From Vampirovibrionales bacterium (GTDB taxonomy: Bacteria > Cyanobacteriota > Vampirovibrionia > Vampirovibrionales > Vampirovibrionaceae), in the NCBI GenBank assembly GCA_029262635.1, contig JAJCZA010000018.1, positions 47,527 through 111,526 on the forward strand: 64,000 bases of DNA. The letters run 5' to 3'. Shown piece by piece: positions 17,172 to 25,669 of this stretch. The translations under genes were made by a program, and so were the position numbers. The notes beneath the pieces were generated by a model. It worked only from the letters and a program-made list of their open reading frames with translations. It had not been told where the DNA came from and made no database searches. The first letter of the stretch is position 1. Each line of letters begins with the position of its first letter.

Positions 17172-18704
17172 ATGATTAATCCAGGATTTTTTAGCTTTTT
17201 TAATGCACGTCGCGGCATGTTAGCAGCACAAATGTCACTGGATACTGTTAACCAGAATATCTCTAATGCCAATACAGAAGGTTACAGCCGTCAGAGAGTT
17301 GATCTGTCCGCTTTTGACGCCTATACGTCGCCGACCAATATTTATCAAGATTTAAAAGCCGGACAACTTGGGCAAGGAGTCCTTGTTAACGGTGTTTCAA
17401 GAGTTAGGGATACGTTTTTAGATGGGCAATACCGTCTTCAGAATTCTATTTTTGGTTCAAACACTGAGGTCAGAAATGTACTCCAGCAATTAGAGGGAAT
17501 TCTTGTTGAACCTTCAGGGGCTGGAATTAACGCCTCGATGCAAGAGTTCTTTAATGCGGCTCAGGAGTTGAGTCTTAATCCACAGAGTTTAGCCGTTCGA
17601 GCCGATTTCCTTCAACATGGCGTCGATTTAACCACGGTCTTTCAACAGCAAGGATCTCAGTTAATTAACCTTCAACGACAATTGGTCGGTGATCCGGCCA
17701 TTCCAGGAAGTGTTGGTATTAGTGCTCTTGCGATTAATATTCAGGACGCAAACAATAAATTAACTGAGTTGGCCAATTTGAATAAAGAAATTTTAACCGT
17801 ACAGGCTTCAGGCGCCGCCCCTAACGACCTGCTGGATCGTCGTGATTTACTGTTGGATAAACTGTCTAAAATTGTTGAGATTGACGTAGCTAACCTCCCC
17901 AATGGACAAATTACATTGGACATTGCCGGTCAACGAATGATTCAGGGCGTAACCCTTCAAGATACATTGGAAGTTGTATTAAATCCGGCTTATGTCCCGC
18001 CAACAGGTGGCGAGCCCCATCTTGTTCAGACGGTTAATGGCGGAGTCGATATTATTAACGGGCCGGTTGCTCCACCCGCAACTCCAATTCAATCGGGTCA
18101 GATAAAGGGTATTGTTGATGTTGCAGGACGAAATACGTCGCAAACTAGTGTGTTTAGTTTGTTATCCGATTTAGACCTTCTGCTTCGAGACTTAGTTGCA
18201 CAGGTTAACTTCTTGCAGTTGACCGGCCGAGATTTAAATGGGAACGTTCCTCCTTTAGCGGATCCTATTTTTGAAGTCACGCCGGGTGCTGGGTTTATCT
18301 TTTTAAGAACACAGGTTGATGCAGATGTGCTGAATGATCCGAGTCTTATTGCCGCTGCAGAAGGTCCTCCTGCCGCTTTTCTTGGACCTGGTGATGGGGA
18401 AAATGCTTTAGCCATTGCTCAATTAAGAGACGGGGCTTTTCCTGGGCTGGGTGGAACCGGATTTGTCGAATTTTTTAATGGTGTTATTTCCAGCGCCGGA
18501 ATTGATACTCGAACATTTGAAAACCGTTCTGAGAGTCAGGAAGCGGTCCTCCATTCGTTAGACTTGCGTCGGGATTCAATTGCTGGTGTGAATATGGATG
18601 AAGAGTTGATTGACTTAGTTCGGTTTCAACGTGCTTTTGAGGCGTCGTCACGAACGATTCAGACCTTCAATGAAATTTACGAAACCATTATTAATATGGT
18701 TTAA
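17172..18704 (+). CDS. flgK: Flagellar hook-associated protein 1 FlgK
   Basis: FlgK forms the hook-filament junction. The N-terminal motif FFNARRGMLAAQMSLDTVNQNISNANTEGYSRQRVDL and the C-terminal ELIDLVRFQRAFEASSRTIQTFNEIYETIINMV are family-typical. The middle contains GINASMQEFFNAAQELSLNP and NDLLDRRDLLLDKLSKIVEI. The 510 residues fit a FlgK with a modest variable domain. It is exported by the flagellar system without a Sec signal. A 48-bp gap follows flgN, and flgL begins 37 bases downstream. Confidence 0.95.
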   Translation: MINPGFFSFFNARRGMLAAQMSLDTVNQNISNANTEGYSRQRVDLSAFDAYTSPTNIYQDLKAGQLGQGVLVNGVSRVRDTFLDGQYRLQNSIFGSNTEVRNVLQQLEGILVEPSGAGINASMQEFFNAAQELSLNPQSLAVRADFLQHGVDLTTVFQQQGSQLINLQRQLVGDPAIPGSVGISALAINIQDANNKLTELANLNKEILTVQASGAAPNDLLDRRDLLLDKLSKIVEIDVANLPNGQITLDIAGQRMIQGVTLQDTLEVVLNPAYVPPTGGEPHLVQTVNGGVDIINGPVAPPATPIQSGQIKGIVDVAGRNTSQTSVFSLLSDLDLLLRDLVAQVNFLQLTGRDLNGNVPPLADPIFEVTPGAGFIFLRTQVDADVLNDPSLIAAAEGPPAAFLGPGDGENALAIAQLRDGAFPGLGGTGFVEFFNGVISSAGIDTRTFENRSESQEAVLHSLDLRRDSIAGVNMDEELIDLVRFQRAFEASSRTIQTFNEIYETIINMV

Positions 18705-18741
18705 CGGATAAAAAAGATAGTTTTCTTTAAGTAAGAAAAGG

Positions 18742-19701
18742 ATGAATACCATGGGTATTAACCGAATTTCATCAACATCACTCACAGATCAGTCAATTAA
18801 ATTTTTAAATAGCAACTTGTCCATTCTATCTAAGCTACAAGAAAGACTCGCTTCCGGGCAGAACATTAACCAACCTTCAGATGATCCCGTAGGGCTAACC
18901 CGAATTCTCGATCTATCCAATTCCTTAAGTACGGATGATCGTTTTTCCCGGAACATAGAAAGCGCACTGGCTGAAGTTAGTGTTGCGGACTCGGTTATGT
19001 CCAATGTCACTCAGTTGATTCACAGGGCAAAAGATTTAGCCGTTCAAGGGGCTACGTTTACAGCCGATCAGACAGGTCGGGATGCTTTAGCCCTTGAGAT
19101 TGATGAAATTGTTAATCAGACTGTACAGCTTGGGAATACGAGTATTGGCGAAAAATTTGTTTTTGGCGGTAAGAGAACACAATTTCCTCCCTTTACTCGT
19201 GTCGGAGCCAATGTTAATTATCTGGGAAATCCACCAGCAACGGCCTGGGAAAGGCCGGTAGAGATTTCAAGAGCCGTTCAGTTAGATATGAATGTCAATG
19301 GTGAAACATTACTCGGTCAGGCTCAAATTATTGCTCCAGGGCCACCACCCGTATTTTCTCCAGCATCGAATGGATTGTTTCAAACGTTGACCAGTTTGCG
19401 AGAAAATTTATTGCAAGGTGATTTGACAGAAGTCCGAAATCGTTTGGATGATCTGGACGTCGATTTGAATAATGTCTTAGCCCAGCAAGCCCGGATCGGA
19501 TCGGTCACCAATCGTCTGGAATTAACTCAAAGCCGAATTGAAGAGCGTCGCTCTATTTTTACAAAACAATTTGCGGATATTCAGAATATTGATATGCCAA
19601 CACTGGTCTCGGATTTGAATTTTCAGGAAACTGTTTTCCAAGGCTCATTGGCTACAACCGCTCGGGTGCTTCAAACGAGCTTACTGCAATTTCTAAGGTA
19701 A
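18742..19701 (+). CDS. flgL: Flagellar hook-associated protein 3 FlgL
   Basis: FlgL is the second hook-filament junction protein and belongs to the flagellin superfamily. The N-terminal helix segment LQERLASGQNINQPSDDPVG and the C-terminal segment DMPTLVSDLNFQETVFQGSLATTARVLQTSLLQFL identify it. A short variable domain sits between, around residues 130-215. It is the last gene of the flagellar operon and is followed by a strong hairpin at 19747-19790. No flagellin (fliC) is present in the window. Confidence 0.93.
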   Translation: MNTMGINRISSTSLTDQSIKFLNSNLSILSKLQERLASGQNINQPSDDPVGLTRILDLSNSLSTDDRFSRNIESALAEVSVADSVMSNVTQLIHRAKDLAVQGATFTADQTGRDALALEIDEIVNQTVQLGNTSIGEKFVFGGKRTQFPPFTRVGANVNYLGNPPATAWERPVEISRAVQLDMNVNGETLLGQAQIIAPGPPPVFSPASNGLFQTLTSLRENLLQGDLTEVRNRLDDLDVDLNNVLAQQARIGSVTNRLELTQSRIEERRSIFTKQFADIQNIDMPTLVSDLNFQETVFQGSLATTARVLQTSLLQFLR

Positions 19702-19746
19702 GTTTTCAAGATTTGTTCGTATTACCTCTCAACCCACCTCCTCTCA

Positions 19747-19790
19747 AAGACCGGGATGTTTCCTTAGAGCAAGGAAATCTTCCCGGTCTT
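19747..19790 (+). terminator. Nested hairpin after flgL
   Basis: AAGACCGGGA (19747-19756) pairs perfectly with TCCCGGTCTT (19781-19790). Inside it TTTCCTT pairs with AAGGAAA around the loop AGAGC. The long stem closes the flagellar operon. The downstream tract GTTGTAC is not a clean T-run, so it may act as an RNA-stabilising end or a weak terminator rather than a textbook one. Confidence 0.6.
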
Positions 19791-19851
19791 GTTGTACAAT
19801 AAGATTGGTTTAAACTGGCGCAGTATAGATGTATTTAAAAAGGTAGCTTTA

Positions 19852-20829
19852 ATGAAAAAAATTCTGGCAATGTCGATGAGTCTTTTGCTCTTAACGGTTT
19901 GTGTTTCTTTTGGGCAGGGCAGTGAGGCAAGAACACGGGGAAAGAGATCTCAGAAGACAGAGGTACTCCCCTTTCGGGTGATTGGAGCCGAGCCATCGTC
20001 AGAAGAGATTAAAAGTATTACGTCTGTGGTTGAAGAACTGGTGACGGCATCAAATGTCCATGATTTGGAAGGTGTTTTGAAACATTACTCGCCGGATTTT
20101 ATTAGTGGTGATAATCTGAGCCTTGAGCAGATTCGTCATTTAATTGAAGAGACGTGGACGGTTTATCCTGATATTCAGTATGAGACCAAAACGTTGGAGA
20201 TTAGAGTGAATGGGGACTGGGCGACAGTTGAAAGCCTGGATAAGGCGACAGCTCCGGTTGTCAACAAAGGCGGTATTATTTCAGAGGCTGGTACACTAAA
20301 CAGTAATTCCAGAGGCATGATTTACCTTCGCCGGATAGGTAATAGTTGGGAAATTACCAGTGACTATACTCTTTACGAACAGGCTGTGATCCTTTACGGC
20401 GAGGCGCAAAACCTGAACGTCTCCCTCTCGGTGCCGGATCAAGTATTTGCGGGTGAATCCTTTACGGCTAAAGTGGATGTAGCCTTACCAGCGGGCTTAG
20501 TCGCCATTGCGTCTATTTCTAAAGACCCTTTGATCTATCCACAACTCAAGCCAAAAGATAAATTTCGCTCGATGTCAACCAATAATAATTTGTTAGAGCG
20601 GGTGTTTGAAGCCAACGGGACCAACAACAATGAGATTGTAACCGCTACGATTGGCTTAACTCGTGTGGAAAATAGAGGTGAACGGCCGACCGTTCAATTT
20701 AAAGGCGTAGCCACAGTGGTTAAACGGGTTAACGTTGTTCCAAGAACAGACGATAGCGCAGTGTTTAATCCAGAGCAATTGGTTCAGACTTCGGCCAATG
20801 GCTTGATTGATTTACGAAAACAGAAATAA
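19852..20829 (+). CDS. Secreted protein with an NTF2/SnoaL-like domain
   Basis: A TTG-started frame reaches back into the upstream hairpin. The credible start is ATG 19852, which follows AGGTAG by six bases and opens a signal peptide (MKKILAMSMSLLLLTVCVSFG). No good lipobox is seen. Residues about 40-160 look like an NTF2/SnoaL-like cone (EEIKSITSVVEELVTASNVHDLEGVLKHYSPDFI ... WTVYPDIQYETKTLEIRVNGDWATVES). The last 130 residues look beta-rich, perhaps an Ig-like domain. The function is unknown. It lies between the flagellar operon and lspA. Confidence 0.72.
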   Translation: MKKILAMSMSLLLLTVCVSFGQGSEARTRGKRSQKTEVLPFRVIGAEPSSEEIKSITSVVEELVTASNVHDLEGVLKHYSPDFISGDNLSLEQIRHLIEETWTVYPDIQYETKTLEIRVNGDWATVESLDKATAPVVNKGGIISEAGTLNSNSRGMIYLRRIGNSWEITSDYTLYEQAVILYGEAQNLNVSLSVPDQVFAGESFTAKVDVALPAGLVAIASISKDPLIYPQLKPKDKFRSMSTNNNLLERVFEANGTNNNEIVTATIGLTRVENRGERPTVQFKGVATVVKRVNVVPRTDDSAVFNPEQLVQTSANGLIDLRKQK

Positions 20830-20864
20830 TAAAAACAAAATAACGCTGGAAGTGATAACCAAAC

Positions 20865-21377
20865 GTGATGACCATGAGACAACAACAGACTGAAGTCGGA
20901 TCTCTGGTGCGTTATCGATTTGCTTTGATCGGTCTGATAGGTGTTTTTTTTGTCTTGGATCAGGGAATTAAGTCTTGGGTACTCCAGCAAATGACCCTAG
21001 GCGAGAGTATCCCAGTTTGGCCTGGGGTTTTTCACTTAACTTATCTGGAAAACTCAGGGGTTGCCTTTAGTTTATTCCAAGAATACCCTCAAGCCCTGAC
21101 TATTGTGACATTTTGCTTTTTTATTGGATTTTTGAGCTATGCTTTAAGTAGAAAAGCCTTTAGGCCTATTGAGCTGACTGTTTTTTCGCTTGTGCTCGGT
21201 GGTGCTTCCGGCAATCTATGGGATCGCCTTACCCGAGGGCAAGTGGTGGACTATTTGGATGTCACCCTGCTTCATTATCCGGTGTTTAATCTGGCAGACA
21301 CCTTTATTTTTTGTGGAGTGGCACTATTGCTGTTCTACACGCTGAGAGGAACCCCTACAAGATTGGGGAGCTTATAA
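20865..21377 (+). CDS. lspA: Lipoprotein signal peptidase LspA
   Basis: LspA is the membrane aspartyl protease that cleaves prolipoproteins. Four hydrophobic segments are visible. Family motifs are LDQGIKSW, LENSGVAFSLF, GGASGNLWDRLTRGQVVDYLDV and FNLADTFI; the two catalytic aspartates lie in VVDYLD and NLADTF. The start is GTG 20865 or the adjoining ATG 20868. The stop is six bases before the likely rluD start, so the two are coupled. Confidence 0.95.
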   Translation: MMTMRQQQTEVGSLVRYRFALIGLIGVFFVLDQGIKSWVLQQMTLGESIPVWPGVFHLTYLENSGVAFSLFQEYPQALTIVTFCFFIGFLSYALSRKAFRPIELTVFSLVLGGASGNLWDRLTRGQVVDYLDVTLLHYPVFNLADTFIFCGVALLLFYTLRGTPTRLGSL

Positions 21378-21382
21378 AGGTC

Positions 21383-22360
21383 ATGGACGATCAGAACCCA
21401 TTGGCACATACGGTAATCACTTTAACCACCTCCGAATACTCTGAAGCAGAGCGATTAGATAAGTTTTTAGCAGAAGATCTGGACAGTGTCGAAGGGATGA
21501 AAGACTCGTTTTCCCGTGAACGAATTAAGGTACTGATTCAAGCCGGAGCGGTGTCTGTGAATAAGCAGGTGATCACTAAACCGGCGTACCGTTTAAAAGA
21601 AGGGGATCAACTTGAATTGACGGTACCCGAACTCCGCCCTATTCATCTGGAACCGGATCCCATTTCGCTGGATGTGGTTTATGAGGATGCTGATCTGTTG
21701 GTGGTCAACAAGCCATCAGGCATGTTGACCCACCCGGCGGGAAAAGAGAGACGCAATACATTGGTCAATGCACTGTTAGCTCACTGCGAGGGAGGCCTGT
21801 CTGGAATTAACGGCCTTCTACGTCCTGGAATTGTTCATCGTTTGGATCGGCAGACGTCCGGGCTCTTAATGGTGGCTAAATCAGACCGAGCGCATCGCCA
21901 TCTGTCTCGTCAACTGAAGGAACGCACTGCCAAGCGGCAATATCTTTCCATTGTTCAGGGTGATTTAAAACAGGACACAGGGACTATAGAAACCTCGATT
22001 GGGAGGAACCCCAAAGCACGGGAGCGCATGATGGTTCTGGAAACTGGAGGGCGGTTTGCCCGAACCCATTGGGAGGTGTTGGAACGTATTCAAGGTCGTT
22101 TTTGTTATGTACGCTTACAACTTGAGACGGGACGAACCCATCAGATTCGGGTGCATATGACGCATATGGCTCACCCTATTGTAGGAGATACCCAATACGG
22201 CCAGGGGATTGAAAAGGTGATTCGTTTGAAAACCGATGGCCAACTGCTTCAGGCGTATCGGCTTCAATTTATTCATCCGGTGACGGAAAAGGAGATGGGG
22301 TTTGAAATTCCTGTGGATCCGGCTATAGAGAAGGCGCTGAATTTTTTAAGAGCCCTTTAA
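21383..22360 (+). CDS. rluD: RluA/RluD-family 23S rRNA pseudouridine synthase
   Basis: An N-terminal S4 RNA-binding domain (AERLDKFLAEDL ... RIKVLIQAGAVSVN) is followed by the RluA-type catalytic domain with VHRLDRQTSGLLMVAKS (catalytic Asp near residue 155). GRTHQIRVHMTHMAHPIVGDTQYG follows. The frame is open upstream into lspA, but ATG 21383 directly after the lspA stop and an AAAGG site is the likely start. The lspA-rluD pairing is common in bacteria. Exact target uridines cannot be told from sequence. Confidence 0.92.
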   Translation: MDDQNPLAHTVITLTTSEYSEAERLDKFLAEDLDSVEGMKDSFSRERIKVLIQAGAVSVNKQVITKPAYRLKEGDQLELTVPELRPIHLEPDPISLDVVYEDADLLVVNKPSGMLTHPAGKERRNTLVNALLAHCEGGLSGINGLLRPGIVHRLDRQTSGLLMVAKSDRAHRHLSRQLKERTAKRQYLSIVQGDLKQDTGTIETSIGRNPKARERMMVLETGGRFARTHWEVLERIQGRFCYVRLQLETGRTHQIRVHMTHMAHPIVGDTQYGQGIEKVIRLKTDGQLLQAYRLQFIHPVTEKEMGFEIPVDPAIEKALNFLRAL

Positions 22361-22464
22361 TTTTTAGATTGCTTTCTCTACAATAGAAGGTGGTTAGTTA
22401 AACAGAAACCGTTTGAACGGTTGGTGTGTGTACTGGCCCGGATTACGAAAGGAATTTGTGAACC

Positions 22465-22821
22465 ATGCCGATTTTATTCAACCTTTTAGCGTTAATCGTC
22501 TTTTTGGCGGCGTTTTATTTTATTAGCAATAATTTTAACCAGCCCGTATCCTTCCAACTCTTTAATCTCTCGTTTGCGGAAACCTATATGGGCTGGCCGA
22601 TGCTGATTTCGGCTGGATTAATGGGAGTGGCTATTTTTCTGAAAATGATGGCCAAAATGACGGCCTGTCAGTCCACTCAAGAGAAAGCCGATCGTCAACG
22701 TGAGAAAGCGCAGGTTTCTATGGAGGAATCTTCTGGAAAAGTCAAAGCACTCGAGTCTAAAGTGGAAACCTTGGAAAAAGCCTTGGAAAAAGCCCTTAAT
22801 ACCGGAGGAGCCAATTCTTGA
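22465..22821 (+). CDS. LapA-like membrane protein (DUF1049)
   Basis: The 118-residue protein has two membrane segments (about residues 3-22 and 42-61) joined by a short loop containing NQPVSFQLFNLSF, then a charged coiled coil. This is the layout of lipopolysaccharide-assembly protein A domain proteins. The 104-bp gap after rluD contains a TACAAT-like -10 sequence but no clear -35. The stop overlaps the TTG start of the next gene (TTGA). Confidence 0.7.
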   Translation: MPILFNLLALIVFLAAFYFISNNFNQPVSFQLFNLSFAETYMGWPMLISAGLMGVAIFLKMMAKMTACQSTQEKADRQREKAQVSMEESSGKVKALESKVETLEKALEKALNTGGANS

Positions 22822-23534
22822 AGGGGATTTTTCAGATGGTGGGCGCACCCGGGACGGGTAAGTCCACGTTATGTGATTTGCTCATTCATGAGCTGGTGTT
22901 ATCGGCTTCTATTCTGGCAATTGATGCCTCACCGGATCATCAACTGACCCAACGGCTAACGTTAGAGCCACCAAAACAGACTATTGGTAAGCTGGTTCAG
23001 CAATTTAAAGGCATGAGCCATCCGACACAGGAGAGTATTGACTGGGCGTTTTCGGATATTACCTCTTCTGTAGGCGATGATCTGGAACTCATTAGCGTGG
23101 GTGAACTTTCGGATGATCTTTCGGAAACAGAGAAAAAGACGATTGTCTATGGCTTAAACCGTCTGATGGACAGCTATGATTTTATCATTATCGATGGACG
23201 ACACCCTCGGTTGTACCATTTGTTACAACATAAGGAAATGATTCGCCTGATTTGGGTAGCAACACCAGAACACTATGATTTTGATCCTTCAGTATATGAA
23301 CGATTCCAGACCCCGGCTTTGATTTTAAACCAAATGCCTGCTGGCGGTGAAGTCCCTGAAGAGTTTGAAACAGCCTTAAATAAAGCCCTTGAGTCAGAAT
23401 CGCTTGTTTTAGTAGGCCGATTGCCATTTTATGCCGATCCCGATGAACGGGTACGTCAACTGCCTGGCGTTTTTAGGGACTGTCTGTATCGGCTGGATTT
23501 ACCAGCGGAACATTCCGACTCTCAAACGACGTGA
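22818..23534 (+). CDS. P-loop NTPase of unknown role
   Basis: Walker A is GAPGTGKST (residues 9-17) and a Walker B-like strand is FIIIDGR near residue 118. The fold looks like the SIMIBI/MinD-like or CobQ class (SILAIDASPDHQLTQRLTLEPP), but the P-loop is not the deviant KGGxGKT form. The TTG start is supported by GGAGGAG seven bases upstream, inside lapA. Its stop overlaps the symporter start, so three genes (lapA-like, this, symporter) are chained by overlaps. The function is unknown. Confidence 0.72.
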   Translation: MKGIFQMVGAPGTGKSTLCDLLIHELVLSASILAIDASPDHQLTQRLTLEPPKQTIGKLVQQFKGMSHPTQESIDWAFSDITSSVGDDLELISVGELSDDLSETEKKTIVYGLNRLMDSYDFIIIDGRHPRLYHLLQHKEMIRLIWVATPEHYDFDPSVYERFQTPALILNQMPAGGEVPEEFETALNKALESESLVLVGRLPFYADPDERVRQLPGVFRDCLYRLDLPAEHSDSQTT

Positions 23535-24955
23535 TGACTTCTGGAGAGCCGGTATTACTGTGGTTGTTAGGGGCTTATTTTGTAGGCATACTGGTTCTGG
23601 GCAGTCTATTTTCCCGAAAAATAACCACACTTGCCGGGTTTTTTCTGGCTGATCGGAAGTTAACGACTCTTCCGGTTGCGTTTACCTTTGCGGCCTCCTG
23701 GTTTGGAGCAGGTTCAATGTTAGCGGGTATGAATGAAATAAATCACAAAGGGTTGAGTGGGTTGTGGGATATTGCCCTTCCTTCAGTGGTAACGTGTGTA
23801 CTGATTACCCTGTTTCTGGCTCGCCCAGTGGCTCGACAAACCAGCTTGTCTCAGCCAGAAACAGTGGAAAAGTACTATGGCAAGTTAGGGCGCTATTTAT
23901 TGTCATTCGCAATTTTAATGGCCGTAACAGCTTTGTTAGGCTCGCAGTTGGTTGCGGCAGGAAAAATTTACGAAACAACCTTGGGTTTGGACTTAATTAC
24001 CACTACATTTTTAATAACAAGCATGGTGGTTTTATACGGCATGTTGGGCGGGTATCTGGCCGTGGTGGTGACAGATGTGATTCAGTTGGTGTTTATGGCG
24101 TCCGGTTTAGTTATTCTGTTGCTGTTTTGCCTGAGTACTTATCCGTCTTTATCATTGGAATCCGTTTTTTCAGCTATTGAGATACAGCGTCCGGCATCGT
24201 TTTGGTCACTGGATGAACATTTGATTCGTAATATTTGTTTGATGCTATCATTTGTCATGGGCTGGGTTATCGCACCGGAAATGTGGCAGCGAATGTCATC
24301 TACTCAGAATGAAACAATGGCCTTTCGTTCGGCGGCACTGGCCAGTGGGTTTATTTTTACGCTGTTTGGACTGGTTGCCGTGGTTGGAGTATTGAGTGTG
24401 GGTGTGGTGCCTGAAAGTGATCGAGTACTGGTGGATTTGGCTTTTCAGATGAATCATCCCTTCTGGACAGCTTTGGTTATTGCTGGAGTTACCTCAGCCA
24501 TTGCCTCCACCATGGATTCGTCTATTAACGTGGGAAGCCTGACCTTGACTCGGGATTTATATCAAACCCTTGTACATCCCCAAGCTGGTGCCAAAGAGTT
24601 GATCTGGATCAGTCGACTGGGAACGCTGGTGGTGGTTTTACCGGCGGTCTATCTGGCATTAACATTTCAGGATATTTTGCATGTACTCTGGATTTCAGCG
24701 GATATTTACGCCTCGACCATGTTTGTGCCGATTATTGGCCTGTTATATTTGAAGCATCCGGGCCGATGGAGCGGTTTGCTGGCCATGGTGTTTGGCGGGG
24801 TGATGGTAATACTGAGCGCTTTAAATCAGTACGAAATCCTCCAAATGCCGAGTTTCTGGCCGGAATCTCCGTATTCCACCCTGGCGGGGGTGGCCATGAG
24901 TGCTTTGGGGTTTGCCATTGGGTATTTTGGCTTCTATAAACCGAAGGTTCTGTAA
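23531..24955 (+). CDS. Sodium:solute symporter family permease
   Basis: The 474-residue protein has about 12-13 hydrophobic segments and SSF-family motifs: an early FFLADRKLTTLPVAFTFAASWFGAGSMLAGMNE, then LSFVMGWVIAPEMWQRM and AIASTMDSSINVGSLTLTRDLYQ. The family includes proline, pantothenate and other sodium-coupled importers; the substrate is not predictable here. It starts at GTG 23531 or ATG 23534, overlapping the P-loop gene. Its 3' 224 bases overlap a convergent reading frame that is under TPP-riboswitch control. Confidence 0.88.
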   Translation: MMTSGEPVLLWLLGAYFVGILVLGSLFSRKITTLAGFFLADRKLTTLPVAFTFAASWFGAGSMLAGMNEINHKGLSGLWDIALPSVVTCVLITLFLARPVARQTSLSQPETVEKYYGKLGRYLLSFAILMAVTALLGSQLVAAGKIYETTLGLDLITTTFLITSMVVLYGMLGGYLAVVVTDVIQLVFMASGLVILLLFCLSTYPSLSLESVFSAIEIQRPASFWSLDEHLIRNICLMLSFVMGWVIAPEMWQRMSSTQNETMAFRSAALASGFIFTLFGLVAVVGVLSVGVVPESDRVLVDLAFQMNHPFWTALVIAGVTSAIASTMDSSINVGSLTLTRDLYQTLVHPQAGAKELIWISRLGTLVVVLPAVYLALTFQDILHVLWISADIYASTMFVPIIGLLYLKHPGRWSGLLAMVFGGVMVILSALNQYEILQMPSFWPESPYSTLAGVAMSALGFAIGYFGFYKPKVL

Positions 24956-25448
24956 CTTTTCGGGGTGTTTTAAGATGTTTATGGTTTGGCTGAGAGGTAT
25001 TAAGGGCTTGTGATACTGGTTTTTCAGGTTCAGGAGGGTAAAACTTGGCTAATAGGAGTCGGTTTGTTAAAAGAGGTTTAAGTAGGCCACTTCCAATTGT
25101 TGCGAACAGAACAGAGCCGACAAACCGGTAAATCGCTGGGTTTTTTGTGGCTTTTAAGGTGTTTTTCATGGTCGTTTTTAACAGGTGATCCCCACCATAG
25201 TAGGAGAGAAACCAGATACTGGCGCTGACAATCTGTCGCGCGACCTCTTGAAACACAAGTAAATGACGATCCGGCTCAGGAAGTTTTTTCTGCTTTAAAT
25301 CCAGATGGGTAACAATGGGTGAGAGGATAGCCGAAGGAACATAGACAAGACCACCTAGGGCAAATAGTTTATCCGCTTCGCTTTTTTTTGCAAAAGTTTT
25401 AGCCACGGCCTTAAAAGGCTGGACGCCTAAGGCAAGTAAAGTTGTCAT
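24732..25448 (-). CDS. Uncharacterised membrane protein behind a TPP riboswitch
   Basis: I start this gene at ATG 25448, 12 bases after the end of the TPP aptamer. The AAGGAG ribosome-binding site lies in the last stem of that aptamer. The 238-residue protein has three likely membrane segments (about residues 27-45, 70-86 and 107-126). A proline-, serine- and threonine-rich C-terminal tail follows. It matches none of the thiamine transporters I can recall (ThiT, YkoE, ThiW, PnuT, CytX). The riboswitch makes a role in uptake or handling of thiamine or its precursors the natural inference. The last 74 codons run antisense to the end of the symporter gene. Confidence 0.68.
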   Translation of the reverse strand: MTTLLALGVQPFKAVAKTFAKKSEADKLFALGGLVYVPSAILSPIVTHLDLKQKKLPEPDRHLLVFQEVARQIVSASIWFLSYYGGDHLLKTTMKNTLKATKNPAIYRFVGSVLFATIGSGLLKPLLTNRLLLAKFYPPEPEKPVSQALNTSQPNHKHLKTPRKVTEPSVYRSQNTQWQTPKHSWPPPPGWNTEIPARNSAFGGFRTDLKRSVLPSPRQTPWPANRSIGPDASNITGQ

Positions 25449-25460
25449 ACCGATGAAGTC

Positions 25461-25552
25461 TCCTTTCGCTGGCATTATCCAGTTCAAGTTTACGGGTTTT
25501 GCTGTTAGTCAGCACTCTCAGCCATTACTTATAGGTAAATAGCACCCCGGAT
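25461..25552 (-). ncRNA. TPP riboswitch (THI element)
   Basis: Read on the minus strand, the element starts ATCCGGGGTGC and continues with GGCTGAGAG, ACCCGTAAACTTGAACTGGAT and AATGCCAGCGAAAGGAGA. These are the diagnostic conserved blocks of the thiamine pyrophosphate aptamer (GGGGTGC, CTGAGA, ACCC, GAACTGGAT, TGCCAGCG). The closing stem contains the AAGGAG of the downstream gene, which points to translational control: TPP binding would hide the ribosome-binding site. No U-tailed terminator is seen before the gene. Confidence 0.93.
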
Positions 25553-25570
25553 TCGTATTTTGTTTAATTT

Positions 25571-25579
25571 ACTATAACA
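25571..25579 (-). promoter_or_regulatory. Extended -10 promoter element for the TPP-riboswitch transcript
   Basis: On the minus strand TGTTATAGT matches an extended -10 (TGnTATAAT). Transcription starting about seven bases downstream would begin roughly a dozen bases before the aptamer, as expected. No strong -35 is seen, which is acceptable for an extended -10 promoter. Confidence 0.45.
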
Positions 25580-25669
25580 GGAAAAGGCCACAAAGATAAA
25601 GATCGTATTTTTTACGTTGGGTTTACGTTAAAATGTAGGCGATTCATAGGTAACATAAGGCGTTTAACG

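Noticed and set aside
19789..19851. TTG-started N-terminal extension of the NTF2-like protein
   Set aside because: It begins inside the flgL hairpin and would mask a clear signal peptide at ATG 19852.
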